From Macrostomum hystrix (Eukaryota > Platyhelminthes > Macrostomidae), in the NCBI GenBank assembly GCA_950097015.1, contig CATNEN010000029.1, positions 4,669,501 to 4,733,500 of the forward strand: a stretch of DNA of 64,000 nucleotides. Direction: 5' to 3'. Numbering within the stretch: position 1 is the first letter of the stretch; every line of letters begins with the position of its first letter. This document shows, piece by piece, positions 11,804 to 23,518 of the stretch. The position numbers and the translations under genes are program-made. Under the pieces are notes generated by a model, which saw nothing but the letters and a program-made list of their open reading frames with translations, was not told the DNA's origin and did not search any database.

Positions 11804-12455
11804 GCCACTGCCCGCAGCCCTCCTGCAATTATTATTATCATTAATATGATAGGGCCAATAAGAGTAGGATGGACGGTTAGGGCGTTAATGCGTATCGCAT
11901 ATAGACTAGCAAACGATAAATCAAACTTATTGAATTAGCTGAATTTAATTAACTAAATTAGTTTCTGCTTTAAAAAAATAATTTCACTGAAAACCAGTCT
12001 AGATAGTCTAGACAATCCGTCAAAGTAGAGCTGTGTCTATATGTAAATTTCCTTAGGCAGCGCCGACAGGAAATTGGAGACAATACCTGCCGCTATAAAC
12101 AATGTGGTCTTCTGCCTTAGCTTAAGAGCTTGTCCGCCGATACGAGCTAATATTATCGAAGCATTTACGAAGCTTCACTAAACAGCCTTCTAAATTTTCC
12201 GATATAGTTTACGATTCTAGAAAACTAAATAAAATTCATGAAGTCTAGAATCCTTGACTTAACAATCTGCGATGCATAGCAGCCAGAGAGAAGCTGCTGC
12301 TGTGGTTTCATCGCTAGACTGAACCAATCAGCGCAAAGCTACGGGACCTGGGTAGAAGGGAAGGTCATCCAATGCAGAGATTCTTAAATAAAGCCAGCAA
12401 GACCATAGCAGCGATTTTGTATTGACAATCTCACCCACCGTCAGAAGGGAATCAA
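11804..12455. other. Upstream region of the GPCR gene
   Basis: AT-rich unique sequence. Near the gene, a pyrimidine-bearing tract ending caccgtcag (AG at 12443-12444) lies 11 bases before the GPCR start codon and could be a cis- or trans-splice acceptor. No TATA box or other exon is identifiable with confidence. Confidence 0.35.
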
Positions 12456-14611
12456 ATGCAAAGCAACAGCAGTCTGACGGGCGTTAGCCCATTGGATTTA
12501 GTCGACGTGCTGGTTCTGGCCGGACTATCTACGATTGGCACATTTGGCAACTGCTTGGTAATAGTGAGCGTAATATTTCTCAGGCGAATGCGCACAGTAA
12601 CAGCACTGTTCGTTGCCAACCTGGCGGGCGCTGGACTATTGCTAGCTGGCCTGGTGGCGCCAGGCTCTAGTCGGTTGCTATGGCAACGAGTCAATACAGA
12701 CGAAAACTACATCGATGGCGACGACTTGTGGTGCCAAATTTTCGGGGCGGCGCTTTTTTTCGGCTGCGCTGCCAGCGTTAATATGAGCGCACTGATTGCG
12801 GCTGCAAGGTGTCTTACCACTGACTGATTATCTCTATAATTCTAGGTTTTTATCGGTTTCATTTGAAAGTATCTCACTGACTCTGATAGTTTCAGATTTC
12901 CAAAGAAACTTCTAAAATTTATCATAATCAGAAGCAGGAAAATATTAGCATAGTCGACGATCTTTTATTACAAACAAGAAATTTGGCCACAAGAATCCAA
13001 TAGATCGAAATAGGAACAAATATATATTTTTCAACCGGCAGGTACATCGCCGTCTGCCGGCCGCACCTGTCGGTCTGCCTGTTCAGACATTGGCGCGTAG
13101 CAGGCTGGTGCGTGGCGGCCTGGATCTATACGGTGCTGCAGGTGGCTGTACCCACCTGGACTGGCCTATTCCGCTATACCTACAATCCAGCTACAGGCGT
13201 CTGTCACCTGAACTACACCAGGCAGCCAATAGCCATCGCTGTCTATATTAACTGCGTTTGCTTTACGCCAAGCACGCTAATCTGCGCCGCCTCCTACGCG
13301 CTCATCTTCTGGAGCTTGCGCCAGGCCCGCCGACGCCTGGCGGCGCGAAGCGATGCGGCCGCAGCTGCTAGACGTTTACGTCGAGAGCGACGCGCAACAG
13401 TGCCAATGTTTGTCGCGCTAATAGCTTTCCTGGTTCACTGGCTGCCAGTCATGATCACTATTTCGCTGGATCCGAAATTCGAAAAGTGAGACAAAGGATT
13501 AGCTTGAGTTTGTTTTTTTCAACGCAAGTAACGTGACTTGAGTCGAACGTGCTTATGGCCCAGCCAATCTTCTGCCTTCGTTTTCAATATTTTTGGACCA
13601 CGTAGAAAGACAACACTATTTTCCCCCTAGGGGGAAGACCACAAGGGATATTTCAAGTACCCACCCTACTTTACGATAGCTCCCAAACCGAATGACCGAT
13701 TTTCGTGAAAGTCTAGCATACCTGTATGAATCGAAATTTTACGCCCTTCACAATGAACTAACTTTCGAAGCCGTCCGACGTCAGCATCTTTCGAGATTTT
13801 CAGCGATTCTCGTCGAATACTCTGGTGACAAGGATGAACTAAAATTGTTCTGTATATATACCTACCTCTATGGTGAATCCGTATTGGTTCGATGAAATTA
13901 AGTCAAATTTGTGAGCTGAAAATTTATGCTTATATTGTTTGTTTTTTCCACCAGACACCCCGACGAGAATCTGTGAATATCATGACGATTTCGATGTCTT
14001 CTGATTCTGAAAGCTTTTTCACTGGATAGATAGATATAGATTTTCATGGTGATTGGTTGAACATTTTCTACTGTTAATACTCCGCTTTTATTCCGCGCCT
14101 TTAACAATGATTACTGACTCACCATCACTGTTTCAGATTCAGCCCCGCCCTGCACAGACACATGGGCTTATTTAGCATAGCCAGCGCCTTCGATAACTGG
14201 ATCATCTACGGCCTATTAAACAGACACTTCGCCAATGCCTATCAGACTGTATTGTGCAGCCTGTGCCACTTTTGGAAGCAACGCTGGCAGCTTCCAACGG
14301 AAGCCAACAGGCGCACCAGGCGACTACGGAGGAAACGGCAACGACAGAGATTGCAGGCAGCTACAGCCAATCAGGCAGCCACGCGGCAACCATCGACGCC
14401 AGCGTGCGTCATCGAGCAGGGCGACTTCAACGAACAAGGGGACGAGGAGCCAGACGAAGATGAAGATGCCACTTATAGCGGTGATAGATTAGATCAAATT
14501 AATAGCGGCTTTCTGGCAGCGCTAACCATCGAGTTGCCAATGGTGGAACGTTCGGCCGATACAATTAAATGCAACCAGCAACAACACAAAGAAGCAGAAG
14601 CATCACTATAA
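12456..14611 (+). CDS. Class A GPCR, melatonin-receptor-like
   Basis: A seven-transmembrane receptor, presumably at the plasma membrane and G-protein coupled; the ligand is unknown. Exons are 12456-12808, 13042-13485 and 14137-14611, with consensus GT-AG ends and frame kept across both introns, giving 423 residues. TM1 carries GNCLVI. Cys93 at the start of TM3 and Cys172 in the second extracellular loop can form the usual disulphide. The DRY position reads A-R118-Y119, followed by IAVC. The third loop is Arg-rich, TM6 carries VHWLPV, and TM7 ends N286-W-I-I-Y290-GLLN in place of NPxxY. Melatonin receptors have NRY and a TM7 ending AIIYGLLN, which is why I place it near them. The C-terminal tail is long, basic then acidic. 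An orphan peptide or amine receptor is possible. Inverted family B SINEs flank it. Confidence 0.88.
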
Positions 14612-14654
14612 GAGTCTGTGATCTATGAATTTCGAAAGCAATTTATTATACACT

Positions 14655-14850
14655 AGCACATCATTTGGTGACAGTAGACCTGCAACCAGCGAGGAGGCAA
14701 TTCTGCCCATTTCGCACAGATACCGTACAAGACCCCAAGCATTCTATCAGTGACTGCGCCATAAGTTACTGTGGCCTCGCCGCGGATTCGAGCTTAGGTA
14801 CTTGGCGCGTGAGGCAGAAGTGTTACGAGCTATTCGCTCTGCCACGCAAG
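14655..14850 (-). mobile_element. SINE, family B, internally deleted
   Basis: On the minus strand the copy has the tRNA-like head (ggcagagcgaatagctcg, then aagctcgaatccgcg), ggcgaggccac, a shortened body, and the same 3' end tcaccaaatgatgtgc as the copy at 11490-11803. The two copies face each other across the GPCR gene. Confidence 0.75.
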
Positions 14851-17800
14851 TCACAACGCCCAATAAACCAAAACATTAATACTTTAATAATAGAGGCGGT
14901 CGTGCCCCAGACACTATTAGCTAATCGTGATTTGTTAAATTTCCTCAACCAAAAGTAAATAGCAAGATAATCTAATTTCCATAGCTATGCAGCTACGAGT
15001 ATCAGTATTTGGCAATACTTTTTTATTCAAAATTATTTTTGTCGGAGCCAAAATAAACAGAAACATAGCTAGAGATTTCTTAAGTGTGCTTAAGATAAGC
15101 CGATCTTAACCTTCATAAAATAGCTTGGCTTAGATGAGATTTAAGTGCAGGGGTTTTAAGATGTACACATTCAACCCCGCAACTAACTATAGGTTTGTAC
15201 AAGAGACTGTTCCTGCCGATATGTGCCTATAGAAATATGAAAAACAAACTTAAAAAGCTAATCAACACTTTCTCTAGTCAGATATTGTCTAGCAATGAAA
15301 TTGCAGTGCAATCAGACTAAACATTGCTGATAAACATTTTAACATAATAAACATTTTATTTAAGGAAACGACAAAAATGTTGATTCGCTTTTACTATAAT
15401 TTTTTAACCGCACCACACTCTAAACCCTATTTTAAGTCGGTTTCAGGGCTCATAGGAACGAAGATGAAAAGAAACTCAAAACTAGACTTGCAGAGCGTTC
15501 CACGGACCTTAGTTAATAGTTAATAGATGTTAATAGAAGAAAAGACAGACCCCTGGTCTATGGTATATTAAATGCGTCGTTAGAATAGAAATTTGCATCT
15601 TGCAAGTCACGGAAGTCATGGCCATTTCTGCTTCGTTTCAAAAATCCTTTAAGCACTCGTTATGAGGTTTTAATTATTTTGCTAATTTAAAACAACAAAA
15701 GCTCTAAACCCTACTGTAAGTAGCCTTAAAACACAAGATGCGGGGTTTGTAGTTGAACTGATGTCAGTGGATGTACCACACGTCAATCGATAGGTATCCA
15801 ACTGTTGCCAAAGTTGGAGTTTTAACCAGAGAGACATGTTTTAATGTGACTAAAAACAAACCCCTACCCAATGATTGTGATTGCCAACTTGTTCTGGGCA
15901 GAAAAATGGCGTCATTCAAGCCAGCCTACTCTTTACAGTACAGTAGAATGAGCTCTGTTATAGCGGGAAATACATTTAAACTGGCCAGGCTTTTGCTATA
16001 GAATTGTCAACAACGTACGGTCCACTCTATGCCAGGGGGAGAATGAAATAAAAAGACTTCATTTTTGCTGCACTTAAGAAACAGCGCAACTCAACAGATC
16101 TCAACACTCACATGGAGCTCCCTGCACTCTGCACAGAATTGAAGCCTGTTAGTCTGTTGCTGTCTGTGGAAAAATAATGTGGAAAAGAGAAGTGACTGGG
16201 GGAACTCAACCAGACTCATGGCAGCAACAGCATCGCGAGTGTAGAAAACAATGCATGAATTAAAAGGCTAGAAGAAAGCTAGATAGATTATGCCAATATT
16301 AGAAGAGAATGCTGGTAGTGTGTTTGCCTGAAAATGATTGCCATTAGTTTAGTTACGACTAGTAAAAAACGATGCACTTGCTAAGTTTGAATAAAAACAT
16401 TAGATTTTAGCATTAGATTTGACAAGGTATGTGTTTGATACAGAATTCATACTTTCAAGATCTTATATACTACAAGTACTTGACAATGGTGGTTCTTGTC
16501 ACAGTGATGGTTGGTCACTGTAAACACTGAGAAATTGAATAAATAAATAAATATATATAATAGTTGCTGCTAAATTATCAGGAGAATTTCAGGACATATA
16601 TTACATATATGTTACATATGATTTCTTTGCTTAGGCCAGTACATTAGGCCTCTATAGGCACACCTGTTATAGTCATAGACAGCTGTATCTATTAGGTGAG
16701 TATTTCCAAAGGAAATATAGCTTCTTGTGCTCTTTTTATAGACTCTAGGCTGCCAAACCTACCTGAATTTCTATAATTCAGGTGCTTGTACCCATTTTAT
16801 AGCCTAATAAACAAAAGCAAAAAGAAAAAATTATTTTAGAAGTTCAATAACATAACTTTATTAATAGTACTAATTTGAGCACTAATTTAAATATGCGAAT
16901 ACTAATTTGACTAATTTGAATAGCTAAATCGCTAAAATGACAAATGATAACTTGTCATTTAATTTAAACTGATTGTGTTGTGAGAACTTATTTTTCAACT
17001 AAATACAAAGTCTTTTAAGCATTGAGATTGTACTTCCATGCTTACTTGGGAAATCAGACACCTTTTTGAGTGTAAGCTACATCCAGGAGTTTATATGCAC
17101 CACATACATGGGAATGACAATTTAGGCCTTTAGAAATAGATTCTACTAGATTTGACATTATTACACATTATGTGGTAGCTGACAAATTGACTACCACAAA
17201 CAACTTTGTTATAACACCTGCTAAATTTTCTAGTTATGACAATACAAAAAAAGCTAATGACAAAAGACAGTCAGTGTCAAGTGTCAGAAACATTGAGTGT
17301 TAAAAGCTTACATGAGTACTACTTCTATGCTGAAAAACTTTGTAAGTTTACGAACAAAAAGTTTTACAGCTAAAATAGTTAAACAAACAAAGATGCATTA
17401 GTACCTAGCTGGCTAACTAGCTATTAATTTATTTTACTATTTTACTAGCTATGTTAATGATGAACATTGTTGAATAATGAAGAAGTATAGTTATATATGA
17501 AAGTGAATCAACCAATTTCTAATCACAGCAAAAAATCTGTAGCAATTACCTAGAGACTGTGGTCAAGTGATCTAGCGATTCTGTTTATTTTCTAAGAGGA
17601 AAGTGTGAAAGTGTTAGAAGTTTTGCATATAACATGTAATTAGACTTTTGATTTTAAACAATATATAGCAAGTCAATCACGTTTTGTTAAATATTAAAGT
17701 TAAAAAACCTTGCTTTCCACAAAATACATAACCATACCCACAAAGCCTCGCATAGACTTAATAGGCTTATTAAATTTAAATATACTTTTCAGACACACTT

Positions 17801-18514
17801 CGTGGATATCAAAAAAGAGCAATAAATTAATATATATAGCTAACATATTTAGAGTCGGAAAAAATTTTAAGATACGTTTTATCTTTTCTCCTATCCCGGC
17901 AGTATTAATTTAATTCTAGTCATTTAGATTGAAGTAAGGGAAACAGGAAACATTAGCTTCAAAAGCTAAAATTAAGTCCAGTCGGCTAGAATGTTTAATT
18001 TCTTGAAAAGCTAACTAAGTCAAACTACCGCGGCTACTAGTGCAAACATAGTAAAACAAGATTTTGCTGTTTTGTCTAGTTACTGTCCAGTTACAGTTAC
18101 TGTGTTACTGTTATTAAGAGAAAAAAGACTAGAAAATTAACAGTTTTACTTTTTTTATATGAATTAAAAGTGCTTTTTTGTTTTGTGATTGTATTCATTT
18201 TACATTTACATTACACATTACACTCACTTTACGCACACTGGGAGGCAGTCACGGTAACAATTTCTTGACTCTGTGCGTACTTTTTTCCAACGACCATTAG
18301 GAGGTAGACTAGTGCTACTCTACTCCTAGACTAGTCTACTCCTAGAGGTCCTTGCGTTTTTATGGGTTTGCTTAGCTAGGCCTAGGGCCTGTGCTTGTGT
18401 GATCTAAATACTAAACAGAAGATATTTTCTTGGAAACTATGCCCGTATTAACTATTAGCTGATTAGCTAATCTCCCAACTTACAGGACAGGACAAAATTA
18501 TTTGAAAGAAATAG
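14851..18514. other. AT-rich region without recognised genes
   Basis: About 3.7 kb of unique AT-rich sequence. A polyadenylation-type aataaa at about 14862 could serve the GPCR. Short frames near 15771 and 17710 lack domains and splice context. It could hold a 5' exon of the downstream nuclear receptor, but I cannot identify one. Confidence 0.4.
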
Positions 18515-18522
18515 CTATGCCT

Positions 18523-18706
18523 AGTGGTGTAGCCAAGGAAGGGTCAATGTGGGTTGGACCTCCCAGATGCCAGTTGTTTTTGAGCTCATGCTGTGGGCAG
18601 CATCACTGTGCAGATGCTGCTGCTCTGTTGGCAGTGCAGAGGGTGTGGCATGGGCACACCCATCGCCTATACACCCCTTAGGCAAAAAACTTGGCTACAT
18701 CACTGA
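18523..18706. mobile_element. MITE, hAT-like, 184 bp
   Basis: The ends are imperfect inverted repeats: agtggtgtagccaag on the left and cttggctacatcact on the right (14 of 15 positions pair). The element is flanked by an 8-bp direct repeat, ctatgcct, at 18515-18522 and 18707-18714. An 8-bp duplication and CAGTG-type ends suggest a hAT-derived element. The interior is non-coding and GC-rich for its surroundings. Confidence 0.7.
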
Positions 18707-19164
18707 CTATGCCTATATTGGCTATAATAAATAGAGGATTCTTAGGATTCTGTATTCTTTATCTTAGGATCGGGAAATTGTGGCCATAATGCTAGATTGA
18801 TTGCAATGCATGTAGTAGGCATATGTACTAGAATTAAATGTTAGTTTGATAAAAGCAAAAGCTTTAGACTCCAGTCTTGTTCCAAAATACTATAGTACAC
18901 ATGCCATGACCTTTGACCTAGGTAGGTCTTAAATGGCTAAAAGTGCATGGTAAATATTTTTTAATATCTAGGCATATAGTCTAGCTACAAATACAATGTC
19001 AACTAGACTCTGTACCAAATCTAGTTGATCAATAATACAATAAGGTACAAGACATACTATGCATTTGTGGGATCTGGGTTAGGCCTATGTTTATAGACTT
19101 AAGTAGGGCCTATTGCATATTGTATTGTATAATTTTTATGTGCACATCATAAACATTTTTTCTA

Positions 19165-20444
19165 CAAGGGGAAGTAAAAAAGTAATGATAAATAATATTT
19201 TTTCAAAGAGCAGAAACCAATGTAAAGGCTTTTTTCTCCACGAAATCTCTGTCCAGCTCTAGGCACTTCTATGCCACAATGCCACCATTGCTCCAGCCTC
19301 ACCCTGAAGAAGTCAGGTGGCTGGGATGCGAGCCACTGCTAAGCTGCTGTTTTCACCTCCTCCTTGCTCGAATGTCGCACTCCTTTAATAGCTTCCTTCA
19401 ACTTTGGAAACAAGAAAAAGTCTGTTGGCACAAGATCAGGGTTGTTGGGAGTGTGGGAGAGAATTTCCCAGCAAAATTTGCACTGGACACCTTGACAGAG
19501 CCGTGAAGTGTGTGCCAAGGCATTGTCGTGGTGGAAGAGAATGTACCAGTGGAGCTTGCCAGGTCGCTTCCTGGCTAATTCTGTGCGCAGCTTCTGCAGT
19601 ACACCTTTGTAGTAGGTGCCAGTGATTGTGCGCTGCTCCTCTAGGAAGTCCACTAGAATGACTCTCGGCATCCCAGAAAATGTTTGCCATGACCTTGGCC
19701 ACGGAGCAGATGGCCCGGAACTTCTTTGGCCTGGCAGATCCATGAGGCAGCCACTCTTTTGATTGGATTTTTGACTCTGGATTGTACTGGTAGATCCAGG
19801 TCTCATCACCAGTCACCAACTGTTTGAAAAAATTGTCGGCGTCAGTGTCTAGGCAGTTGAGAAGGTTTGCTGCGCACTCGCTGCGCTGGGCCTTGTGCTC
19901 TGGGCGCAATGCCCAGCTCAGCTTGCTGAAGCCCAGATCCTCTATCAGGATCAAATGCACACTTCCATGGGAGATGCCCAGTTCCTCAGCAATAGCCTTG
20001 ATGGTCACATGCCTGTCCTGCTTAATTTTTTGATGCATGGCTGTAACCATCTCTGCTGTGCACACTGTGGTCGTCCACTGTGGTCAACATCTTCAATGGT
20101 CTCACAACCAGCCTTAAACTCCTGGATCCACCCATAAACGGTGGGATTTGGTGGAGCAACATCCCCAAAGACCTTCTGTAAAGCCTCGAGGATAGCAGCC
20201 GGCTTCCAACCCAATGGCATTAAAAATTTAATGTTGGATCGCACTTCAATTTTGAAATTTTCCATTGCTGAAAGTGGGTACTGTGTTTGTACTTCTGTCA
20301 AGGTTGATCTGTACATCCAAAAGAACAAAAAATTATTAAAATAAGAAACAAAAGATACTTTTGCCAATGAAAAATGTTTGGGTTCAAAATTTATTTTCTG
20401 CTTTGTGCAGGAGAAAAATTTTCATTCTTTTTTGACTTCCCTTG
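19165..20444 (-). mobile_element. Mariner (Tc1/mariner) element with terminal inverted repeats
   Basis: The left end caaggggaagtaaaaaag and the right end, whose complement is caagggaagtcaaaaaag, are inverted repeats. The element is flanked by TA at 19163-19164 and 20445-20446, the expected target duplication. At 1280 bp it has the normal mariner size and encloses one broken transposase on the minus strand. Confidence 0.93.
19210..20265 (-). pseudogene. Mariner transposase, broken (DD34D)
   Basis: The family catalyses cut-and-paste transposition. The remnant starts at an ATG at 20265 with a helix-turn-helix DNA-binding region, continues through the DETWIY motif (first catalytic Asp), HHDNA (second Asp) and LVPTDFFLFP (third Asp). 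The last two Asp residues are separated by 34 residues, the mariner signature. Three lesions are visible: a frameshift near 20065-20075, another near 19665-19680, and an in-frame TAG at 19339-19341. The family-typical C-terminal residues continue beyond that stop to about 19210. The copy is therefore not expected to make functional enzyme. Confidence 0.92.
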
Positions 20445-20446
20445 TA

Positions 20447-21230
20447 TATCTTGCATTCTAAAATAGCTTCTTATTATAGTTAGGAAAATTGAACATGTTA
20501 CAAATTAACAAACTGTAAAATATATTAAAGTAAACATAGAAAAAGTAAACAAAAACTTATTTCAGAAAAAGGCAGTTTTGTAGCTATTCACCCAGTGTTT
20601 AAATTGCACACAGCAGTTAATTCAGACTTTTAACTCTTATGTTAGTTAAAATTTGAATAAAAATTTTTTCCACAACACATTTTAAATTCATACACAAAAT
20701 TTTTACAAATGTTATTAAGACTATAAGTTACAACAAATATCATATACTTCTAAGAGATTGTGACTATTGTCACTGCAGTGTGCAAACATGTTGATGTTGC
20801 TGTAATCTGCAAATCTCATTCACCCTTTCTGAAATGCAACCCCCTCAGGTCCCTCGACTTGTCTTTCCCCTGTGCCCTTGTATACTAGATTATGATCCTA
20901 AAAGGTCAAAGACTGTCTGGGTGGCTGTAGGAACCCAAATATAATAGAGTGGATTATCCTACAGTTTTGGACACTTTTAGGAAAGAAAGACTGCTAAGTT
21001 GTGAAAGCTGAATAATCATCTAGTCTTACTTAATCCAGTCTCTTTGAGTGAGTTAGTAGCCATGGTATTCTTTTGTTTGTTTAAAATTCAAAAGTTACAA
21101 AATAAAAAAAGGGACACTTTTTTATTTGTAAAAATATTTCCAAGAGAAAGTTTCTGTTTTTGAGAACACTCTTACTTCTACTCAAATTTAATTATAAACG
21201 AGCTAAACTCCTCCTCCGGAGGAGGTTGAG
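20447..21230. other. AT-rich spacer
   Basis: Unique AT-rich sequence with no recognised gene. It ends with a GC-richer cctcctccggaggagg palindrome-like stretch at about 21210, just before the 15-bp array. Confidence 0.35.
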
Positions 21231-22398
21231 GGGAGAGAACTCCCATCGCCTGATCTCCCATCGCGTCATCTCCTATCGCCTGATCTCCCATCGCCTGATC
21301 TCCCATCGCCTAATCTCCCATCGCGTCATCTCCCATCGCCTGATCTCCCATCGCCTCATCTCCCATCACCTGATCACCCATCACCTCATCTCCCATCGCC
21401 TCATCTCCCATCGCCTCATCTCCCATCGCCTCATCTCCCATTGCCTGATCTCCCATCGCCTCATCTCCCGTCGCCTGATCTCCCATCGCCTCATCTCCCA
21501 TCACCTGATCACCCATCACCTCATCTCCCATCGCCTAATCTCCCATCGCATCATCTCCCATCGTCTCATCTCCCATCGCCTCATCTCCTATCGCCTGATC
21601 TCCCATCGCCTAATCTCCCATCGCCTCATCTCCCATCGCCTCATCTCCCATCGCCTGATCTCCCATCGCCTCATCTCCCGTCGCCACATCTCCTATCGCC
21701 TGATCTCCCATCGCCTCATTTCTCATTGCCTCATCTCCCGTCGCCACATCTCCCATCGCCTGATCTCCCATCGCCTGATCTCCCATCGCCTCATCTCCCA
21801 TCGCCTCATCTCCCATCGCCTGATCTCCCATCGCCTCATCTCCCATCGCCTCATCTCCCATCGCCTCATCTCCCATCGCTTCATCTCCCATCGCCTCATC
21901 TCCCATCGCCTCATCTTCCATCACCTGATCACCCATCACCTCATCTCCCATCGCCTAATCTCTCATCGCATCATCTCCCATCGTCTCATCTCCCATCGCC
22001 TCATCTCCTATCGCCTGATCTCCCATCGCCTAATCTCCCATCGCCTCATCTCCCATCGCCTCATCTCCCATCGCCTGATCTCCCATCGCCTCATCTCCCG
22101 TCGCCACATCTCCTATCGCCTGATCTCCCATCGCCTCATTTCTCATTGCCTCATCTCCCGTCGCCACATCTCCCATCGCCTGATCTCCCATCGCCTGATC
22201 TCCCATCGCCTCATCTCCCATCGCCTGATCTCCCATCGCCTGATCTCCCATCGCCTGATCTCCCATCGGCTCATCTCCCGTTGCCTGATCTCCCATCGCC
22301 TGATCTCCCATCGCCTGATCTCCCATCGCCTCATCTCCGATCGCCTGATGTCCCATCGCCTGATCTCCCATTGCCTGATCTCCCATTGCCTGATCTCA
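21231..22398. repeat. 15-bp minisatellite
   Basis: About 78 copies of gcctgatctcccatc and its gcctcatctcccatc form. As 15 is a multiple of 3, three plus frames and the minus frames read as pentapeptide repeats of 60-430 residues; I regard these as artefacts. A segment with several private variants (cacctgatcacccatcacc, then a gcatcatctcc variant) occurs near 21511 and again near 21931, a 420-bp internal duplication of 28 units. Confidence 0.97.
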
Positions 22399-23141
22399 AA
22401 TCGCCTCAGTTCTTTTCAAATGTTAAAAAGCAAAATAATAATTCACAGTTGAAATTTCATTGCCTTTAGCGCAAAGGGCAGCCAGTTTTTTAGTAAGTAC
22501 ATTCTTCTCCGCCTACACTGAGAGGCCCGCAAATTTTATCAATTGAATTTTAACCCAGCCAACTCTGCCCTGCCCATTGTACGCACTTCAATATTGAACA
22601 AATCAGACCCCTCAATAGAAATAACTCGCGGCACCCTCTCTCCGCCAATACACAGGGACAGTTAGAATGTGCGTACGGCCAACTCTCCGCCCCATTTTCA
22701 AACCGACTGCCAACCCTCCACTGGAGAGAAAATACACTAAACAGATAGGCACAAAATGTTGACGCAACTCATTTAATCGAGGCCAATTTCATCACAGCGG
22801 GAAGGACATTTGCCTACTATATACTACTTAATAGCCTTTCTGCTTTTTTGAGGATCATAGAATTTGAAATTTCAGAATTAAAATAGCCTATAGCCTTCCT
22901 CGGAAAATTTCCCATTTTCCCATATAAGTTTCAACGCTGAGTTGCCAGTATTCTAGGAGGAGATGTCGAACTGACACACACACACACAGACAGACAAACA
23001 ACACGTGAAAATTAGTATATTTAGAGAACTGTACAATACAAGTAGGGCACAAAGTCAGTATAAAAGAGAAAACACTCAGAACATATAAGTACAGTTTGTA
23101 TGTGCTTGTGGTGGCACATGCAGAGTTGCTGCTGTACAGGG
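22399..23141. other. Unique sequence upstream of the retrotransposon
   Basis: Mixed unique sequence with a short CA-rich run near 22975-22995. No exon is recognised. Confidence 0.35.
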
Positions 23142-23147
23142 AAGCTC

Positions 23148-23494
23148 TGGTTGAGAGGCCTGAGTAGTTTATTAATTCTAATTATTTTGGTTGCATTCAT
23201 ATATTGTATTTTCAGTCTAGAAGTGCTCTAAGCTGACAGCCAATCAGCGTGCTTCAAGCGTCACAGTAATTTTTCTAACCCAAGCCCCAGTCAGTGTGCA
23301 TCTATCGGCACCGTACAATACTTCGTGTTGCTAGTACTTTTCTCACCCCCAGTCACCACCTCAATGCAAAATAAAAATAAATATTACTGCGGAGCTAGAG
23401 CGCAGAGGTCGTACCGGTAGTACTCATACCTTGTTATGCGATAAAACGCCGCTGTCAAATCATTGTCCTTCTTCGTTACTTGTTCACCGAAACA
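23148..23494 (+). repeat. 5' LTR of the BEL/Pao element
   Basis: It begins tggttgagaggcctgag and ends gttcaccgaaaca, giving TG...CA ends. By reading it appears identical to 29596-29942. Confidence 0.95.
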
Positions 23495-23512
23495 TTTTGG
23501 TAGCAGAGCGTG
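23495..23512 (+). promoter_or_regulatory. Presumed primer-binding site
   Basis: Directly after the 5' LTR comes tttt then ggtagcagagcgtgg. The tggtagcagagcg part could pair with a tRNA 3' end (TGG against CCA). Which tRNA is not determined. Confidence 0.6.
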
Positions 23513-23518
23513 GTTTCA

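Noticed and set aside
13621-13636. Perfect palindrome ttccccctagggggaa in a GPCR intron
   Set aside because: A single 16-bp palindrome with no context; could be chance.
21160-22469. A 430-codon plus frame and several others of pentapeptide repeats
   Set aside because: It is a 15-bp minisatellite; three plus and two minus frames are equally open, and flanking codons are not gene-like.
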